Positions 8,827 to 19,170 are shown, numbered from the stretch's first letter. The stretch is DNA of 50,184 nucleotides from Acinetobacter bereziniae (GCA_009912575.1 WNDP01000013.1:1-50184), one strand, 5' to 3'. Made by a program: numbers and translations. Notes: generated by a model not told the origin, from the letters alone.

Positions 8827-11517
8827 TTAGCCTGTGTTTCGTAAACCCGCCGCAATACCAGCAATACTCACCATCAGTGCATGATCTACAGGTGTATGTT
8901 CAGCCTGAAATTCAGCCAAATAAGCACGACGACGTTTCATGAGTTCAGCTTGCAATAAGTGTAAAGGCAACAGATATGGTTTACGTACTTTCATTGCTTG
9001 ATCAAGCACTTCATTGGAACTGAGAAGCGCTGACTCGCCTTTCATGGCTAAAAGTGTTTGAACAGCATCATGGAGACGTTGACGTAATTCAGCACCGAGC
9101 ACTTTCAAATCTTCATCATCTGTTAAATGAGATTCGTAATACAGGGTAATATTTGAGTCCGCTTTAGACAGCACCATTTCCAGCATATCAATCAAGGTTT
9201 GGAAATAAGGCCATTCAGACAGCATTTCATCCAAAACAGCTTTCTGACCTTGATCAATCACTTGATTGATGGCTGCCCCTGTACCCAACCAAGCAGGAAG
9301 CATCAAACGAATTTGTGTCCAAGCGAAAACCCAAGGAATAGCACGTAAGGATTCAATTCCTCCACTGACTTTACGCTTCGCAGGGCGTGAGCCAAGTGGT
9401 AACATTTGTAACTCAAGTTCTGGGGTAACGGTGCGTAAATATTTTACAAAATGAGGATTTTCACGCACGGTCTGACGATACACCTGAACGGATAAGTCGG
9501 TCATGTTGTGCATCAAATCGCGCCATGCTTGTTTGGGTACTGGTGGCGGTAATAAGGTTGCCTCTAATGTCGCAGTAGCATAAATTTCTAAATTTTGTAA
9601 GGCGATTTCTTCCAAACCAAATTTAAAGCGGATCATTTCACCTTGTTCAGTCACTCGGATTGCACCTGAAATTGAGCCAGGTGGCTGAGAAAATAGTGCC
9701 TGTTGAGTAGGTGCACCACCACGACTGATCGAACCGCCACGACCATGGAACAAGGTCAATTGTACGCCGTGTTGTTTTGCAATTGCAGTTAACTCTTCTT
9801 GGGTACGATACTGAGCCCAATTTGCCGACATAAAGCCTGCGTCTTTGGCAGAGTCAGAGTAACCAATCATCACCTCATGTTTGCCTTGAATATGCTGTTT
9901 ATACCAATGCATATTAAATAAGGTCGTCATGGTACTTGCAGCACCATCCAAATCCTTCAAGGTTTCAAATAATGGAACTACACGTAAGGAGTGTTCGATC
10001 CCTGCTTCTTTTTGAAGTAACAGTACCGCCAATACATCACTCGGATATTCCGCCATTGAAATGATATAAGCACCTAAACTTTCTTTGGGTTGCTCTGCCA
10101 ATGTGCGCATTGTAGCAAAGACTTCTTGAACATCTGGATGTTCAATCAGACTATTGGCTGGCTCGTTTAAGTGTTTTGGTAATAATGGGCGCTTGCTCTG
10201 TAATTCTTGCAATAAGAAGTTTTGGCGAGCTTGTTCAGTCCATGTCTCAAAATTACCCAAACCAAGATATTCGGTAATTGCAGAGATGGCTTGGCGGTGA
10301 CGACCTGATTCTTGACGAATGTCCAGCTTTAATAATTCAATTCCAAAACAATTGACACGATAGATAAAGTCGAGCAATTTGCCATTGGCAATTTCTGGCA
10401 AATTACATGCCATGAGTGAGCGATAGCAAAGCAGCAGTGGCTGTAATAACTCATCTTTATGACGAATGATTAAACTACGGTCAACGCCTGAGTGCTGACC
10501 ACGTAATTTATCTGCCAACCATTGACGGGTAGCTTTTAAGCGCTCACGAGTTGCACGTAAATATTCACGATAAGGCTCTGGATGGCTATAGCCTAAAGCT
10601 TGATGTAATTCATTGGAATATGCCTCAATTGAAAGCTCCCAACGCAAATCTTCTATATCACGAAGATATAAATCGGCGGCTTTCCAGCGAGATAACCACA
10701 AAACCTCTTGTGTAATGTTATGTGTGACATTCGGGTTTCCATCACGGTCGCCTCCCATCCATGATGCAAAACGAATCGGTGAAATGTCCAAAGGTAAGGC
10801 TTGAGCACAGTTGTCTTGAACAAGGTCATCCAACTCACGGATAAATTTGGGTACTGCATTCCACAACGTTTGTTCAATGGTGGTGAAGCCCCATTTTGCT
10901 TCATCAATAGGGGTAGGGCGGTGTTGACGGATTTCATCCGTTTGCCATGCTGAACAAATCAGTTGTTTTAAATCAGTCAGTACCTCAGCACGTTGTTTAG
11001 GTGTGAGTTTTTGCTGATCAAATGTTGAAAGACAGTGATTAATCCCATCATATTTTTGAATTAAAGTACGACGACTGACCTCAGTTGGATGTGCGGTGAG
11101 TACCAACTCAATTTTTAATTCACAGATTTGTTTATAAAGCGTTTCAGCCGAAATTTGCTGATCTTTAAACTTGCTAAATAAATGATCGAGAACATTGGGT
11201 GATGGGGCATGTTCATCAAATTCACTTTGGCGACGACTACGCACCACATGATATTGTTCTGCGATATTGGCAAAATTTAGAAAGTGTGAGAATGCACGGG
11301 TCAGAGGCAGAATTTCATCATCTTTTAAATTTAAAAATAATTGTTCAAGTTGTTTTTCTGCTTCAATTTGACCATCACGAGCGCCTTTGCCTAAAGCGCG
11401 AATCTGTTCAATTTGATTAAACAAATCTTGTCCTGCATGTTCTTTTAAGGTTTCACCTAAAAGATTTCCGAGTAAGCGTACATCTTCACGCAGTGGAGCA
11501 TCAATTTGTTGAACCAT
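8827..11517 (-). CDS. ppc: Phosphoenolpyruvate carboxylase
   Basis: This 896-residue cytoplasmic enzyme carboxylates phosphoenolpyruvate to oxaloacetate, the main anaplerotic feed of the TCA cycle. The catalytic histidine lies in VLTAHPTE near residues 138-145. The second signature GYSDSAKDAGF is near 549-559 and the bicarbonate/PEP-binding glycine loop FHGRGGSISRGGAP near 587-600. The C-terminus ends AGLRNTG, the conserved tail of the family. Length matches the usual 880-920 residues and there is no frame disruption. The gene stands alone with its own terminator. Confidence 0.97.
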   Translation of the reverse strand: MVQQIDAPLREDVRLLGNLLGETLKEHAGQDLFNQIEQIRALGKGARDGQIEAEKQLEQLFLNLKDDEILPLTRAFSHFLNFANIAEQYHVVRSRRQSEFDEHAPSPNVLDHLFSKFKDQQISAETLYKQICELKIELVLTAHPTEVSRRTLIQKYDGINHCLSTFDQQKLTPKQRAEVLTDLKQLICSAWQTDEIRQHRPTPIDEAKWGFTTIEQTLWNAVPKFIRELDDLVQDNCAQALPLDISPIRFASWMGGDRDGNPNVTHNITQEVLWLSRWKAADLYLRDIEDLRWELSIEAYSNELHQALGYSHPEPYREYLRATRERLKATRQWLADKLRGQHSGVDRSLIIRHKDELLQPLLLCYRSLMACNLPEIANGKLLDFIYRVNCFGIELLKLDIRQESGRHRQAISAITEYLGLGNFETWTEQARQNFLLQELQSKRPLLPKHLNEPANSLIEHPDVQEVFATMRTLAEQPKESLGAYIISMAEYPSDVLAVLLLQKEAGIEHSLRVVPLFETLKDLDGAASTMTTLFNMHWYKQHIQGKHEVMIGYSDSAKDAGFMSANWAQYRTQEELTAIAKQHGVQLTLFHGRGGSISRGGAPTQQALFSQPPGSISGAIRVTEQGEMIRFKFGLEEIALQNLEIYATATLEATLLPPPVPKQAWRDLMHNMTDLSVQVYRQTVRENPHFVKYLRTVTPELELQMLPLGSRPAKRKVSGGIESLRAIPWVFAWTQIRLMLPAWLGTGAAINQVIDQGQKAVLDEMLSEWPYFQTLIDMLEMVLSKADSNITLYYESHLTDDEDLKVLGAELRQRLHDAVQTLLAMKGESALLSSNEVLDQAMKVRKPYLLPLHLLQAELMKRRRAYLAEFQAEHTPVDHALMVSIAGIAAGLRNTG

Positions 11518-11733
11518 TTGTCACTCTCCAGTTCTTGTTATCTTGAATATAACGTGATTCCATCACAATCCAAGGGACTCCCTACAAAAGTATGTAAGTG
11601 ACTGTGCAAGAAGTCGACTTTGATTTGTTTTTCATTCGGTTTCCTTGACATTTTTTTTGGTCAATTTGCCTATGACACCTTCGAGTATGCCTGAAACAGC
11701 AATTGCACATTATTTAGTTTTTTAATAGCACCA

Positions 11734-12363
11734 TCACGGTTTATATTTCAGCATAAATAAATCAATGCTTTCTTTGATGATTTGCTGTTTTTCTTGGTCT
11801 GTTGGCGTTGCGCGAATTCCCAACAAGACCTCATGATGGCGAACGCCGAGCAATAACGACAAAATTAAATTGGTCTGTTTTTCGATCAGGTCTGCTTGAA
11901 TAAATTGTAGGCTCGTGGCTTGTTGAAAAAAGTCTTGCCATACCGAACACATTCTCTGATGTGATGAATTATAAAATTGCAGTGCCAATGGATTCTTTTC
12001 TGTGGCAAGTTCCAACAACAAATGTTCTAGTTTAATTGCTTCAGGCAAGTTAATCACACTCATCGCCAGTTCACAGGCCTGAAAAAAATGTGCATAAAAA
12101 TCACTTTCAGCATCAAGGCGTAATGGGCGGGCGTTAATCGACTCTTCGCAGGTTTCTTCAATGGCACAGCTAAATAAAGTTTCTTTATCTTGAAAATGGT
12201 TATATACGGTCAGTTTTGTCACACCTGCTTCTTTGGCAATCTGATTCATACTGGAACCGTGATAGCCAAGCTTTAGAAACAGTTTTTTTGCTGCTTCTAC
12301 AATGTGTTTACGTTTTTCTAAGTCCTTTGGACGGCCAACTGTTGTTTGCACAATAATTCCCAA
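11734..12363 (-). CDS. TetR/AcrR-family transcriptional regulator
   Basis: This 209-residue protein has a TetR-type N-terminal helix-turn-helix: IVEAAKKLFLKLGY near residues 21-34 leads into the recognition segment AGVTKLTVYNHFQDKETLF near 46-64. The C-terminal ligand domain resembles those of efflux repressors. It is transcribed divergently from the adaptor/RND pair at 12690, the classical layout for a local repressor of a pump. The ligand is unknown. An alternative GTG start lies four codons inside. Confidence 0.88.
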   Translation of the reverse strand: MGIIVQTTVGRPKDLEKRKHIVEAAKKLFLKLGYHGSSMNQIAKEAGVTKLTVYNHFQDKETLFSCAIEETCEESINARPLRLDAESDFYAHFFQACELAMSVINLPEAIKLEHLLLELATEKNPLALQFYNSSHQRMCSVWQDFFQQATSLQFIQADLIEKQTNLILSLLLGVRHHEVLLGIRATPTDQEKQQIIKESIDLFMLKYKP

Positions 12364-12689
12364 AAAAACAAAATTAGGTCAATTACTCAAAACCATGATT
12401 CACAATTATTGTACCATGCAGTATATTAATTAAAAAATGAGCAACGAAAAGGTATCTTGATACTTCATCAATGGCTTGCGTTATTGGCTAAAAAATAAAT
12501 GGGCAAAGTACGAATCACGAAAATAGAGACGATTTTCAAAATTCTTAACGCGCGCTGGGATAATTTTAGCGAAAACTTGAGAAAGAACAAAGTGTGGTTT
12601 TGTTCGCTGTACACAGATGAATAATCAATAAATCTTGAACTCTCATTGTATTTTCCAAAAAAGAAAGCATTTGAATAAGAGCCTTGCCT
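12364..12689. other. Divergent control region between TetR gene and RND operon
   Basis: This 326-bp AT-rich region must contain both divergent promoters. The clearest dyad is GTATCTTGATAC at 12452-12463, which extends imperfectly on each side and could be a repressor site. No gene was seen. Confidence 0.35.
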
Positions 12690-13790
12690 ATGCGTAGTCT
12701 AAATTTAATGATCATGAGCCTATTGGGATTGTGTAGTGTCATCATGGTGGGGTGTAGCAAGCCAGCGCCTGAAGTGGAACAGATTCCCTTGGTGATGGTT
12801 GCCCAACCGCTGACTTCCCATGAAGATCAGAAAAGCTATGCAGGCGATGTACAGGCACGGCAGCAAACTGCGTTAGCCTTTCGGGTTGCTGGACAGATCA
12901 CTGCACGTTATGTCGAGGTTGGTGACCGCGTTAAAGTTGGGCCGGTTTTGGCCAAGCTAGATGTAAAAGATGCCGAATTACAGTTGAACTCTGCAAAAGC
13001 ACAGCTTGAAAGTGCTCAATCCGCTGCGAAAGTTGCAGCAGATGAGGTTAAACGCTTTCAACAATTATTGCCCATCAATGCAGTCAGTCGTTCCCAATAC
13101 GATAGTGTTAAAAATCAATATGACGCAGCACAAGCAAGCCTTAAACAAGCACAGTCCAACTATGATGTCAGTGCCAATCAGACCGGTTATAACCAACTGA
13201 TTGCCAATAAAAATGGGGTCATTACCCAACGCAATATTGAAATTGGGCAAGTGGTTTCAGCAGGGCAAGCGATTTATCAACTGGCGATTGATGGTGATCG
13301 TGAAGTGGTTATCGGGGTTCCTGAACAGGCGATTTCTGAAATTAAAGTTGGACAAAGTGCATGGATTACCTTGTGGTCAAAGCCTGAAGATAAATTTGCA
13401 GCCTATGTTCGTGAGATTTCTCCTGCCGCAGATCAATCTCGGACATTTACTGTGAAAGTGGCTTTAAAAGAAGCACAATCAGTCATTCAATTGGGACAAA
13501 GTGCGAGGGTGTTTTTCAATCAAAATATTGAAAATATCTTGAGTGTACCGCTGACCAGTGTCTCAGCCAATAACAATCAAGCTTATATTTGGGTGGTCAA
13601 TCCTGACCAAACCATTCGTAAAGTATCTGTAACTCTGGGCCGTTATGGGCGTGATAATGTGACCGTCTTGAGTGGTTTAAATGCGGGGCAATGGGTGGTC
13701 GTCGGTGGTGTGCACTTACTGCGAGACAAGCAAAAAATTAAACCGATAGATCGTGAAAATCGTGCTGTAACTATCCAAAAAGGAGCATGA
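12690..13790 (+). CDS. RND efflux periplasmic adaptor lipoprotein
   Basis: This 366-residue membrane fusion protein links an RND pump to an outer-membrane channel. It begins with a lipoprotein signal peptide whose lipobox ends VGC (Cys about 22). The biotinyl-lipoyl halves are GQITARYVEVGDRVKVGP near 70-88 and NGVITQRNIEIGQVV near 172-186, separated by a coiled-coil hairpin (residues about 95-165). Beta-barrel and membrane-proximal domains follow. ATG 12690 was chosen over a TTG six bases upstream because AAGAG is well spaced. The stop overlaps the ribosome-site region of the RND gene, so the pair forms an operon, probably repressed by the divergent TetR. Confidence 0.92.
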   Translation: MRSLNLMIMSLLGLCSVIMVGCSKPAPEVEQIPLVMVAQPLTSHEDQKSYAGDVQARQQTALAFRVAGQITARYVEVGDRVKVGPVLAKLDVKDAELQLNSAKAQLESAQSAAKVAADEVKRFQQLLPINAVSRSQYDSVKNQYDAAQASLKQAQSNYDVSANQTGYNQLIANKNGVITQRNIEIGQVVSAGQAIYQLAIDGDREVVIGVPEQAISEIKVGQSAWITLWSKPEDKFAAYVREISPAADQSRTFTVKVALKEAQSVIQLGQSARVFFNQNIENILSVPLTSVSANNNQAYIWVVNPDQTIRKVSVTLGRYGRDNVTVLSGLNAGQWVVVGGVHLLRDKQKIKPIDRENRAVTIQKGA

Positions 13791-13792
13791 TC

Positions 13793-16700
13793 ATGAGTCT
13801 ATTTAATGCCTTTAATTTGTCAGAATGGGCACTCAAAAATAAAGGGCTCGTACTTTATTTTATGATCTTGCTGGGGATTGTCGGGTTATTTTCTTATTCG
13901 AAACTGTCTCAAAGTGAAGATCCTCCTTTTACCTTTAAAGTTATGGTGGTACAAACCTACTGGCCTGGTGCAACAGCACAGGAAGTGTCTTTGCAAATCA
14001 CCGATAAAGTTGAAAAGGAGCTAATGAGCACAGGCCTATATGACAAAATCATGGCTTACTCTCGCCCAGGGGAGTCCATGGTCATGTTTATGGCAAAGGA
14101 CTCGTTAAAGTCCAGTCAAATTCCAGATGTTTGGTACCAAGTGCGTAAAAAAGTTGGGGACATCAAAACCCAATTACCTTCTGGCGTTCAAGGGCCATTC
14201 TTTAATGATGAGTTTGGAGATACATTCGGAAATATTTATGTTTTAACAGGCAAAGACTTTGATTATGCCACGCTTAAAGAATATGCCGATCGACTACAAC
14301 TTCGCTTACAACGGGTAAAAGATGTTAGCAAAGTCAATCTGGTCGGATTACAAGATCAAAAGATTTGGATTGAACTTTCCAATACCAAAGCTGTGCAGAT
14401 GGGTGTTCCTGTTACTGCAATCCAAGAAGCTTTGGCAAAACAAAATAGTGTGACCAGCGCAGGTTTTTTTGAAACGGGTACTGACCGTATTCAAGTCCGT
14501 GTTAGCGGAGCACTAAAAAGTGTCGATGACCTGAAAAAGATGCCGTTATTGGTGGGAAATAAAACCATTCAACTGGGCGATGTGGCTGAGGTTTATCGTG
14601 GTTTTAGTGAGCCTGCTCAACCTCGTATGCGCTTTATGGGCGAAAATGGTATTGGTCTTGCTGTATCCATGCGTAAAGGTGGTGACATCATTGCCTTAGG
14701 TAAAAACCTTGAAACTGAATTTCAAACTCTACAAAAGACTTTACCTTTAGGCATGGAACTGAAAAAAGTTTCAGATCAGCCTGTTGCAGTACAACGTAGT
14801 ATTCATGAATTCGTCAAAGTATTGGCTGAGGCTGTGATCATTGTTTTACTGGTCAGTTTCTTCTCATTGGGTTTCCGGACCGGCTTAGTGGTTGCCTTCT
14901 CGATTCCGCTGGTACTGGCCATGACCTTCGCAGGGATGAATCTGTTTGATGTTGGCTTACATAAGATTTCTTTGGGTGCATTGATCCTCGCATTGGGACT
15001 TTTGGTCGATGATGCCATTATCGCGGTCGAAATGATGGCGATCAAAATGGAGCAAGGCTATAGTCGAATGAAAGCCGCAGGATTTGCATGGACCAGTACA
15101 GCATTCCCAATGCTGACAGGGACATTGATTACTGCCGCAGGCTTTTTACCGATTGCGACCGCTGCATCAAGTACAGGTGAATATACACGCTCGATTTTCC
15201 AAGTGGTTACCATTGCTTTAGTTGTGTCATGGTTTGCTGCGGTCATTTTTGTACCTTATTTGGGCGATAAATTACTGCCTGATTTTAGTAAAGAAGCCCA
15301 AAAGGCGCCGTGGTATCAGCGTCTTTATGCAAGATTGCGTAAACAACCAGAACCGCAACCTGTGATTCATCATGCTGGTGAGCATTTTGATCCCTACCAA
15401 TCGAAATTTTACCAAAGCTTTAGAAAATTGGTGAATTGGTGTGTGACCTATCGTAAAACTGTCATCTCAATCACTGTCGGTGTATTTGTACTGTCGGTGG
15501 TAATGTTTAAGTTTGTACCACAACAGTTTTTCCCACCATCAAACCGTGCCGAAATTCTGGTCGATTTAAAATTGGAAGAAGGTGCATCACTCACAGCAAC
15601 TGAAAATGCTGTGAAAAAAGTGGAAGCATTCTTATCTAAACAAAAGGGCATCGATAATTATGTTGCTTATGTTGGTACAGGCTCACCGCGCTTTTACTTG
15701 CCACTTGATCAACAAATGCCACAAGCCAGTTTTGCACAGTTTGTGGTGTTGGCATCATCCCTGGATGATCGGGATGAAATTCGTAAGTCCTTAGATACTC
15801 AAATTCGCCAATTATTACCACAAGTTCGAACACGGGTCTCATTGTTGGAAAATGGTCCTCCTGTTGGCTATCCATTGCAGTATCGGGTTTCTGGTGAAGA
15901 CGTTGCTGTAGTCCGTCAGGAAGCTCAGAAAGTTGCTCAACTGCTGAGCGAAAATCCAAATACTGGCAATGTACATTTGGATTGGGGTGAGCAAAGTAAA
16001 ATCATTTCTTTACTGATCGACCAAGACCGTGCGCGTCAAATGGGCGTGAGTTCAGAAGATTTGGCGAATTTCTTAAACAGTTCGATTTCAGGTGCGATCA
16101 TCAATCAATATCGTGAAAAACGTGAATTGATTGATGTACGTATCCGTGGGGATCAGGCTGAACGAATTAATGTTGAAGCATTATCAAGTTTGGCTGTACC
16201 GACCAGCAATGGCACTACAGTACCATTGGCACAAATCGCGATACTACAGTATAAGTTTGAAGACGGTCTTATCTGGCATCGCAATCGTTTACCGACCATT
16301 ACGGTACGTGCAGATATTCGGAGCAAGTTACAACCCGCAACTGTTGTAAATCAAATGGCAGAGAAAATGGATCAACTTCGCGCAACATTACCAAGTGGTT
16401 ATTTGGTTGAAGTGGGCGGAACAGTAGAGGAGTCTGCCAAAGGACAAAGCTCTGTGAATGCAGGTATGCCTCTATTCCTAGCAGTGGTATTTACGCTCCT
16501 CATGATTCAGCTGAAAAGTATTTCACGCTCTTTCATTGTATTTTTGACTGCGCCATTGGGTTTAATCGGTGTGGTTTTATTCCTGCTGTTATTTAATAAA
16601 CCATTCGGCTTTGTGGCGATGCTGGGGACGATTGCACTGTCAGGCATGATTATGCGAAATTCTTTAATTTTGATTGATCAGATTGAACAGGATATCCGAG

Positions 16701-16939
16701 CTGGCCATAATCAATGGGATGCAATTTTGGATGCAACAGTACGCCGTTTCCGTCCAATTATTCTCACGGCATTGGCTGCTGTATTGGCAATGATTCCGTT
16801 GTCGAGAAGTATTTTCTTTGGGCCGATGGCAGTTGCGATTATGGGTGGATTAATTATCGCTACACTTTTGACCTTATTTTTCTTACCTGCGCTATATGCG
16901 ACTTGGTTTAAGATTAAAAAAACTACAGAAAATACATAA
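13793..16939 (+). CDS. RND-family efflux permease (HAE1/AcrB-like)
   Basis: This is a 1048-residue inner-membrane proton-driven exporter with the duplicated RND layout: one N-terminal helix, a large periplasmic loop, helices 2-6, then the same again. SQSEDPPFTFK and YWPGATAQEV near residues 39-67 place it near the TriC-like branch of HAE1 pumps. The proton-relay aspartates sit in LGLLVDDAIIAVE near 400-412. The start at 13793 (MSLFNAF) is preferred because GGAG ends 7 nt before it; an upstream in-frame ATG at 13787 is only 1 nt from GGAG. No outer-membrane channel gene follows, so a TolC-like partner must be encoded elsewhere. Substrates are unknown. Confidence 0.94.
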   Translation: MSLFNAFNLSEWALKNKGLVLYFMILLGIVGLFSYSKLSQSEDPPFTFKVMVVQTYWPGATAQEVSLQITDKVEKELMSTGLYDKIMAYSRPGESMVMFMAKDSLKSSQIPDVWYQVRKKVGDIKTQLPSGVQGPFFNDEFGDTFGNIYVLTGKDFDYATLKEYADRLQLRLQRVKDVSKVNLVGLQDQKIWIELSNTKAVQMGVPVTAIQEALAKQNSVTSAGFFETGTDRIQVRVSGALKSVDDLKKMPLLVGNKTIQLGDVAEVYRGFSEPAQPRMRFMGENGIGLAVSMRKGGDIIALGKNLETEFQTLQKTLPLGMELKKVSDQPVAVQRSIHEFVKVLAEAVIIVLLVSFFSLGFRTGLVVAFSIPLVLAMTFAGMNLFDVGLHKISLGALILALGLLVDDAIIAVEMMAIKMEQGYSRMKAAGFAWTSTAFPMLTGTLITAAGFLPIATAASSTGEYTRSIFQVVTIALVVSWFAAVIFVPYLGDKLLPDFSKEAQKAPWYQRLYARLRKQPEPQPVIHHAGEHFDPYQSKFYQSFRKLVNWCVTYRKTVISITVGVFVLSVVMFKFVPQQFFPPSNRAEILVDLKLEEGASLTATENAVKKVEAFLSKQKGIDNYVAYVGTGSPRFYLPLDQQMPQASFAQFVVLASSLDDRDEIRKSLDTQIRQLLPQVRTRVSLLENGPPVGYPLQYRVSGEDVAVVRQEAQKVAQLLSENPNTGNVHLDWGEQSKIISLLIDQDRARQMGVSSEDLANFLNSSISGAIINQYREKRELIDVRIRGDQAERINVEALSSLAVPTSNGTTVPLAQIAILQYKFEDGLIWHRNRLPTITVRADIRSKLQPATVVNQMAEKMDQLRATLPSGYLVEVGGTVEESAKGQSSVNAGMPLFLAVVFTLLMIQLKSISRSFIVFLTAPLGLIGVVLFLLLFNKPFGFVAMLGTIALSGMIMRNSLILIDQIEQDIRAGHNQWDAILDATVRRFRPIILTALAAVLAMIPLSRSIFFGPMAVAIMGGLIIATLLTLFFLPALYATWFKIKKTTENT

Positions 16940-17075
16940 TTTGTTGTGAATATTAGGTGCGAAAAATTGAAAACTTCAATATAGTAGCACTTAATCTTTA
17001 ACAGAAAATAACATAGGAAATTTCATTGCGTAATAAGTCAATCGGTATGCAATGAATTTGAGGTCGAAAACACCC

Positions 17076-17453
17076 ATGGGGCAAACAAATCCAGAACAGC
17101 ATCGTAAGTTCATTACGAGCTCTTATTTGTTTATGTTTCTTGCATTATTTACGGTGATTACAGCAGTGTTAGCGTATTGGTTAGCACGCAAAGTAGCAGT
17201 AGTAGATGATGCAGAGGTATGGATACATGCACAAGCATTGTGGATTATGCGGAATGCTGTCATTTTTTTGATTTTATCGGCTTTTGCTGCGCTTTGGTTC
17301 ATTCCTTTGATTTTTTTCTACTGGGACAGTTTCATTTGGGTAAAAGCATGTACTGTGGCTGGTGTGGTGTTTAGTGCGATTGCTTGGTTATATTTACTCA
17401 ATGTATGGCTCAAAGGTTTTACTAAATATTTACAGAAAAAAGCAGTTTTTTAA
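17076..17453 (+). CDS. Small integral membrane protein of unknown function
   Basis: The 125-residue product has three hydrophobic segments, near residues 20-40, 60-90 and 95-115, and a basic C-terminus (YLQKKAVF). No known family was recognised. The start MGQTNPEQ at 17076 is preferred over an upstream ATG at 17052. It lies between the RND operon and dnaJ, with no clear terminator before dnaJ, so some co-transcription is possible. An identical neighbourhood in related genomes would support a conserved Acinetobacter protein. Confidence 0.7.
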   Translation: MGQTNPEQHRKFITSSYLFMFLALFTVITAVLAYWLARKVAVVDDAEVWIHAQALWIMRNAVIFLILSAFAALWFIPLIFFYWDSFIWVKACTVAGVVFSAIAWLYLLNVWLKGFTKYLQKKAVF

Positions 17454-17546
17454 AAAAAACCAGATTTCAAACTTGTAAAAAATAACATCGCCCCCAATTT
17501 ACTCTGCATAGAAGTATTATCAAATTTTTGTGGAGCATCGCCAATC

Positions 17547-18659
17547 ATGGCTAAACGTGATTATTATGAGGTTTTAGGTGTTGCTAAAACCGCTAGTGAT
17601 GATGAAATTAAAAAAGCCTACCGTAAGTTGGCGATGAAGTATCATCCAGATCGCAACCCTGACAACGCAGAAGCTGAAGAAAAGTTCAAAGAATGTACAG
17701 AAGCCTATGAAGTGCTTTCTGACAGTGAAAAACGCAGCATGTATGACCGTATGGGGCACAATGCCTTTGAAGGTGGTATGGGTGGCGGTGGCTTCGGTGG
17801 TGGTTTTAGTGCCGAAGATATTTTCAGCCAATTTGGTGACATTTTCGGTGGCGCTTTTGGTGGTGGCGGACGTGGGCAGCAACGTGCTCGCCGTGGCTCA
17901 GATCTCCGTTATGTCATGGAGTTGACGCTTGAAGAAGCGGTCAGAGGCGTGAAAAAAACCATTACTTTTACAGCCCCAGCACCGTGTGATGCCTGTGATG
18001 GTAAAGGTTCAAAAAATCCGAATGATGTTGAAACGTGTAAGACTTGTCATGGTGCAGGTCAGGTACGTATGCAACAAGGCTTTTTCTCAGTTCAACAGAC
18101 CTGTAGCACTTGTCGTGGACAAGGTAAAATCATTAAAAATCCATGCAATAAATGTCATGGTTCCGGCGTTTCAGATCGTCAACAAACGCTTGAAGTGACC
18201 ATTCCAGCAGGTGTGGACAACGGTGATCGCGTACGCTTAACTGGTAAAGGCGAAGCAATTCGTGATGGTCAGTCTGGAGATTTATACGTTGAAGTGGTTG
18301 TGCGTGAACACGACATCTTCCAACGTGATGGTGCAGATCTCTATATGGATGTGCCTGTGAGCATTGCTGATGCGGCCTTAGGTAAGGAACTTGAAATTCC
18401 GACTTTAGATGGTCGTGTTAGTTTGAAAGTGCCAGAAGGTACACAAACAGGAAAAATGTTCCGTTTACGTGGTAAAGGCGTAAAACCTGTGCGTAGTAGC
18501 ATGCAAGGTGACTTACTTTGCCGTATCGTAGTAGAAACACCTGTGAATTTGACGAGTCGCCAACGTGAGCTGTTGAAAGAACTTCAAACGACTATGGAAA
18601 GTGATGACAATAAATCTTCTCCGAAGAAAAAATCTTTCTTTGATCGTTTATTCGACTAA
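17547..18659 (+). CDS. dnaJ: Chaperone DnaJ (Hsp40)
   Basis: This 370-residue DnaK co-chaperone stimulates DnaK ATPase activity and delivers substrates. The J domain has the HPD tripeptide at residues 33-35. A Gly/Phe-rich linker follows (about 75-105). The zinc-finger region has four CxxCxGxG repeats near 145-212 ([32 protein letters not shown]), then the C-terminal substrate-binding domains. Length and order are those of type I DnaJ. TGGAG about 11 nt upstream serves as ribosome site. dnaK is not adjacent in this window. A strong hairpin terminator follows at 18681. Confidence 0.97.
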   Translation: MAKRDYYEVLGVAKTASDDEIKKAYRKLAMKYHPDRNPDNAEAEEKFKECTEAYEVLSDSEKRSMYDRMGHNAFEGGMGGGGFGGGFSAEDIFSQFGDIFGGAFGGGGRGQQRARRGSDLRYVMELTLEEAVRGVKKTITFTAPAPCDACDGKGSKNPNDVETCKTCHGAGQVRMQQGFFSVQQTCSTCRGQGKIIKNPCNKCHGSGVSDRQQTLEVTIPAGVDNGDRVRLTGKGEAIRDGQSGDLYVEVVVREHDIFQRDGADLYMDVPVSIADAALGKELEIPTLDGRVSLKVPEGTQTGKMFRLRGKGVKPVRSSMQGDLLCRIVVETPVNLTSRQRELLKELQTTMESDDNKSSPKKKSFFDRLFD

Positions 18660-18680
18660 TTAAACTGAACGATTAAAGCA

Positions 18681-18720
18681 ATAAAAATGGAGCAACAGTG
18701 AGCTGTTGCTCCATTTTTAT
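18681..18720. terminator. Bidirectional terminator between dnaJ and a small secreted-protein gene
   Basis: A perfect 18-bp inverted repeat (18681-18698 with 18703-18720) has a TGAG loop. A/T ends give U-tracts in both directions, so it can end dnaJ on plus and the small gene on minus, whose stop codon lies inside the right arm. Confidence 0.9.
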
Positions 18721-18923
18721 TTTGTCGGTTGATCCGATGAGGATTGGTCAAATTCATGATCATCTGGCGCAGCATCAATTGAATTGTCATCTTGTGGAAG
18801 AATCACTGCTGGGGTGGATGAGGATGCTGTCTGTGGTTCAGCAGGGGCGGTAGAGTCTTGTGCCCAACTGAGCGAAACAGTTGTTGTCAGCATTAGCCCT
18901 AAAATCATGGTTTTAATTTGCAT
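18717..18923 (-). CDS. Small acidic secreted protein, unknown function
   Basis: The 68-residue product has a clear signal peptide (positive MQIK, hydrophobic core, cleavage after SLSWA at about residue 21). A low-complexity mature part of about 47 residues follows, rich in Ser, Pro, Asp and Glu with almost no hydrophobic content. No family was recognised. An AAGGAAAT ribosome site precedes the ATG. The gene at 19224 has the same design (signal, then a short acidic disordered tail) and the same strand, suggesting a loosely related pair; the mature sequences are only weakly similar. Confidence 0.6.
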   Translation of the reverse strand: MQIKTMILGLMLTTTVSLSWAQDSTAPAEPQTASSSTPAVILPQDDNSIDAAPDDHEFDQSSSDQPTK

Positions 18924-19025
18924 TATATTTCCTTAAATCTATCTATTATTTGTATGACTTCCGAGCTTTAGAATATTCATTTATTAAGCTTAAATTTTAT
19001 TTAAAATTGTTTTGTTTTTTTAATT

Positions 19026-19147
19026 GCAGCTTCAAAATATAATTTCTCTTGATCAATAAAATTGATGTTATGAAAATATTGTTGAATAAGCTAAAACTTT
19101 CATTGCCACGTTTTACATCTAAAGTTTAAATAGATTTGCGTAGAGAG
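19026..19147 (+). repeat. Dispersed intergenic repeat, copy A
   Basis: This is one of four diverged copies of a sequence of about 115-125 bp in the window. It opens with AAAATATAATTT (19034) and then GATCAATAAAAT. The right part reads TTTACATCTAAAGTTTAAAT and then ATTTGCGTAGA near 19112-19144, shared almost exactly with copy D. It lies between the two small secreted-protein genes and is followed by a 17-bp perfect inverted repeat. Confidence 0.7.
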
Positions 19148-19170
19148 TATTGTAAATCAATGACGTGACT

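Noticed and set aside
12452-12463. GTATCTTGATAC dyad as a firm TetR operator
   Set aside because: A 12-bp dyad in AT-rich DNA is not rare and there is no second copy; mentioned only as a candidate.
17574-17882. 102-codon minus-strand frame inside dnaJ
   Set aside because: It lies entirely opposite the conserved J domain and Gly/Phe region; antisense shadow.
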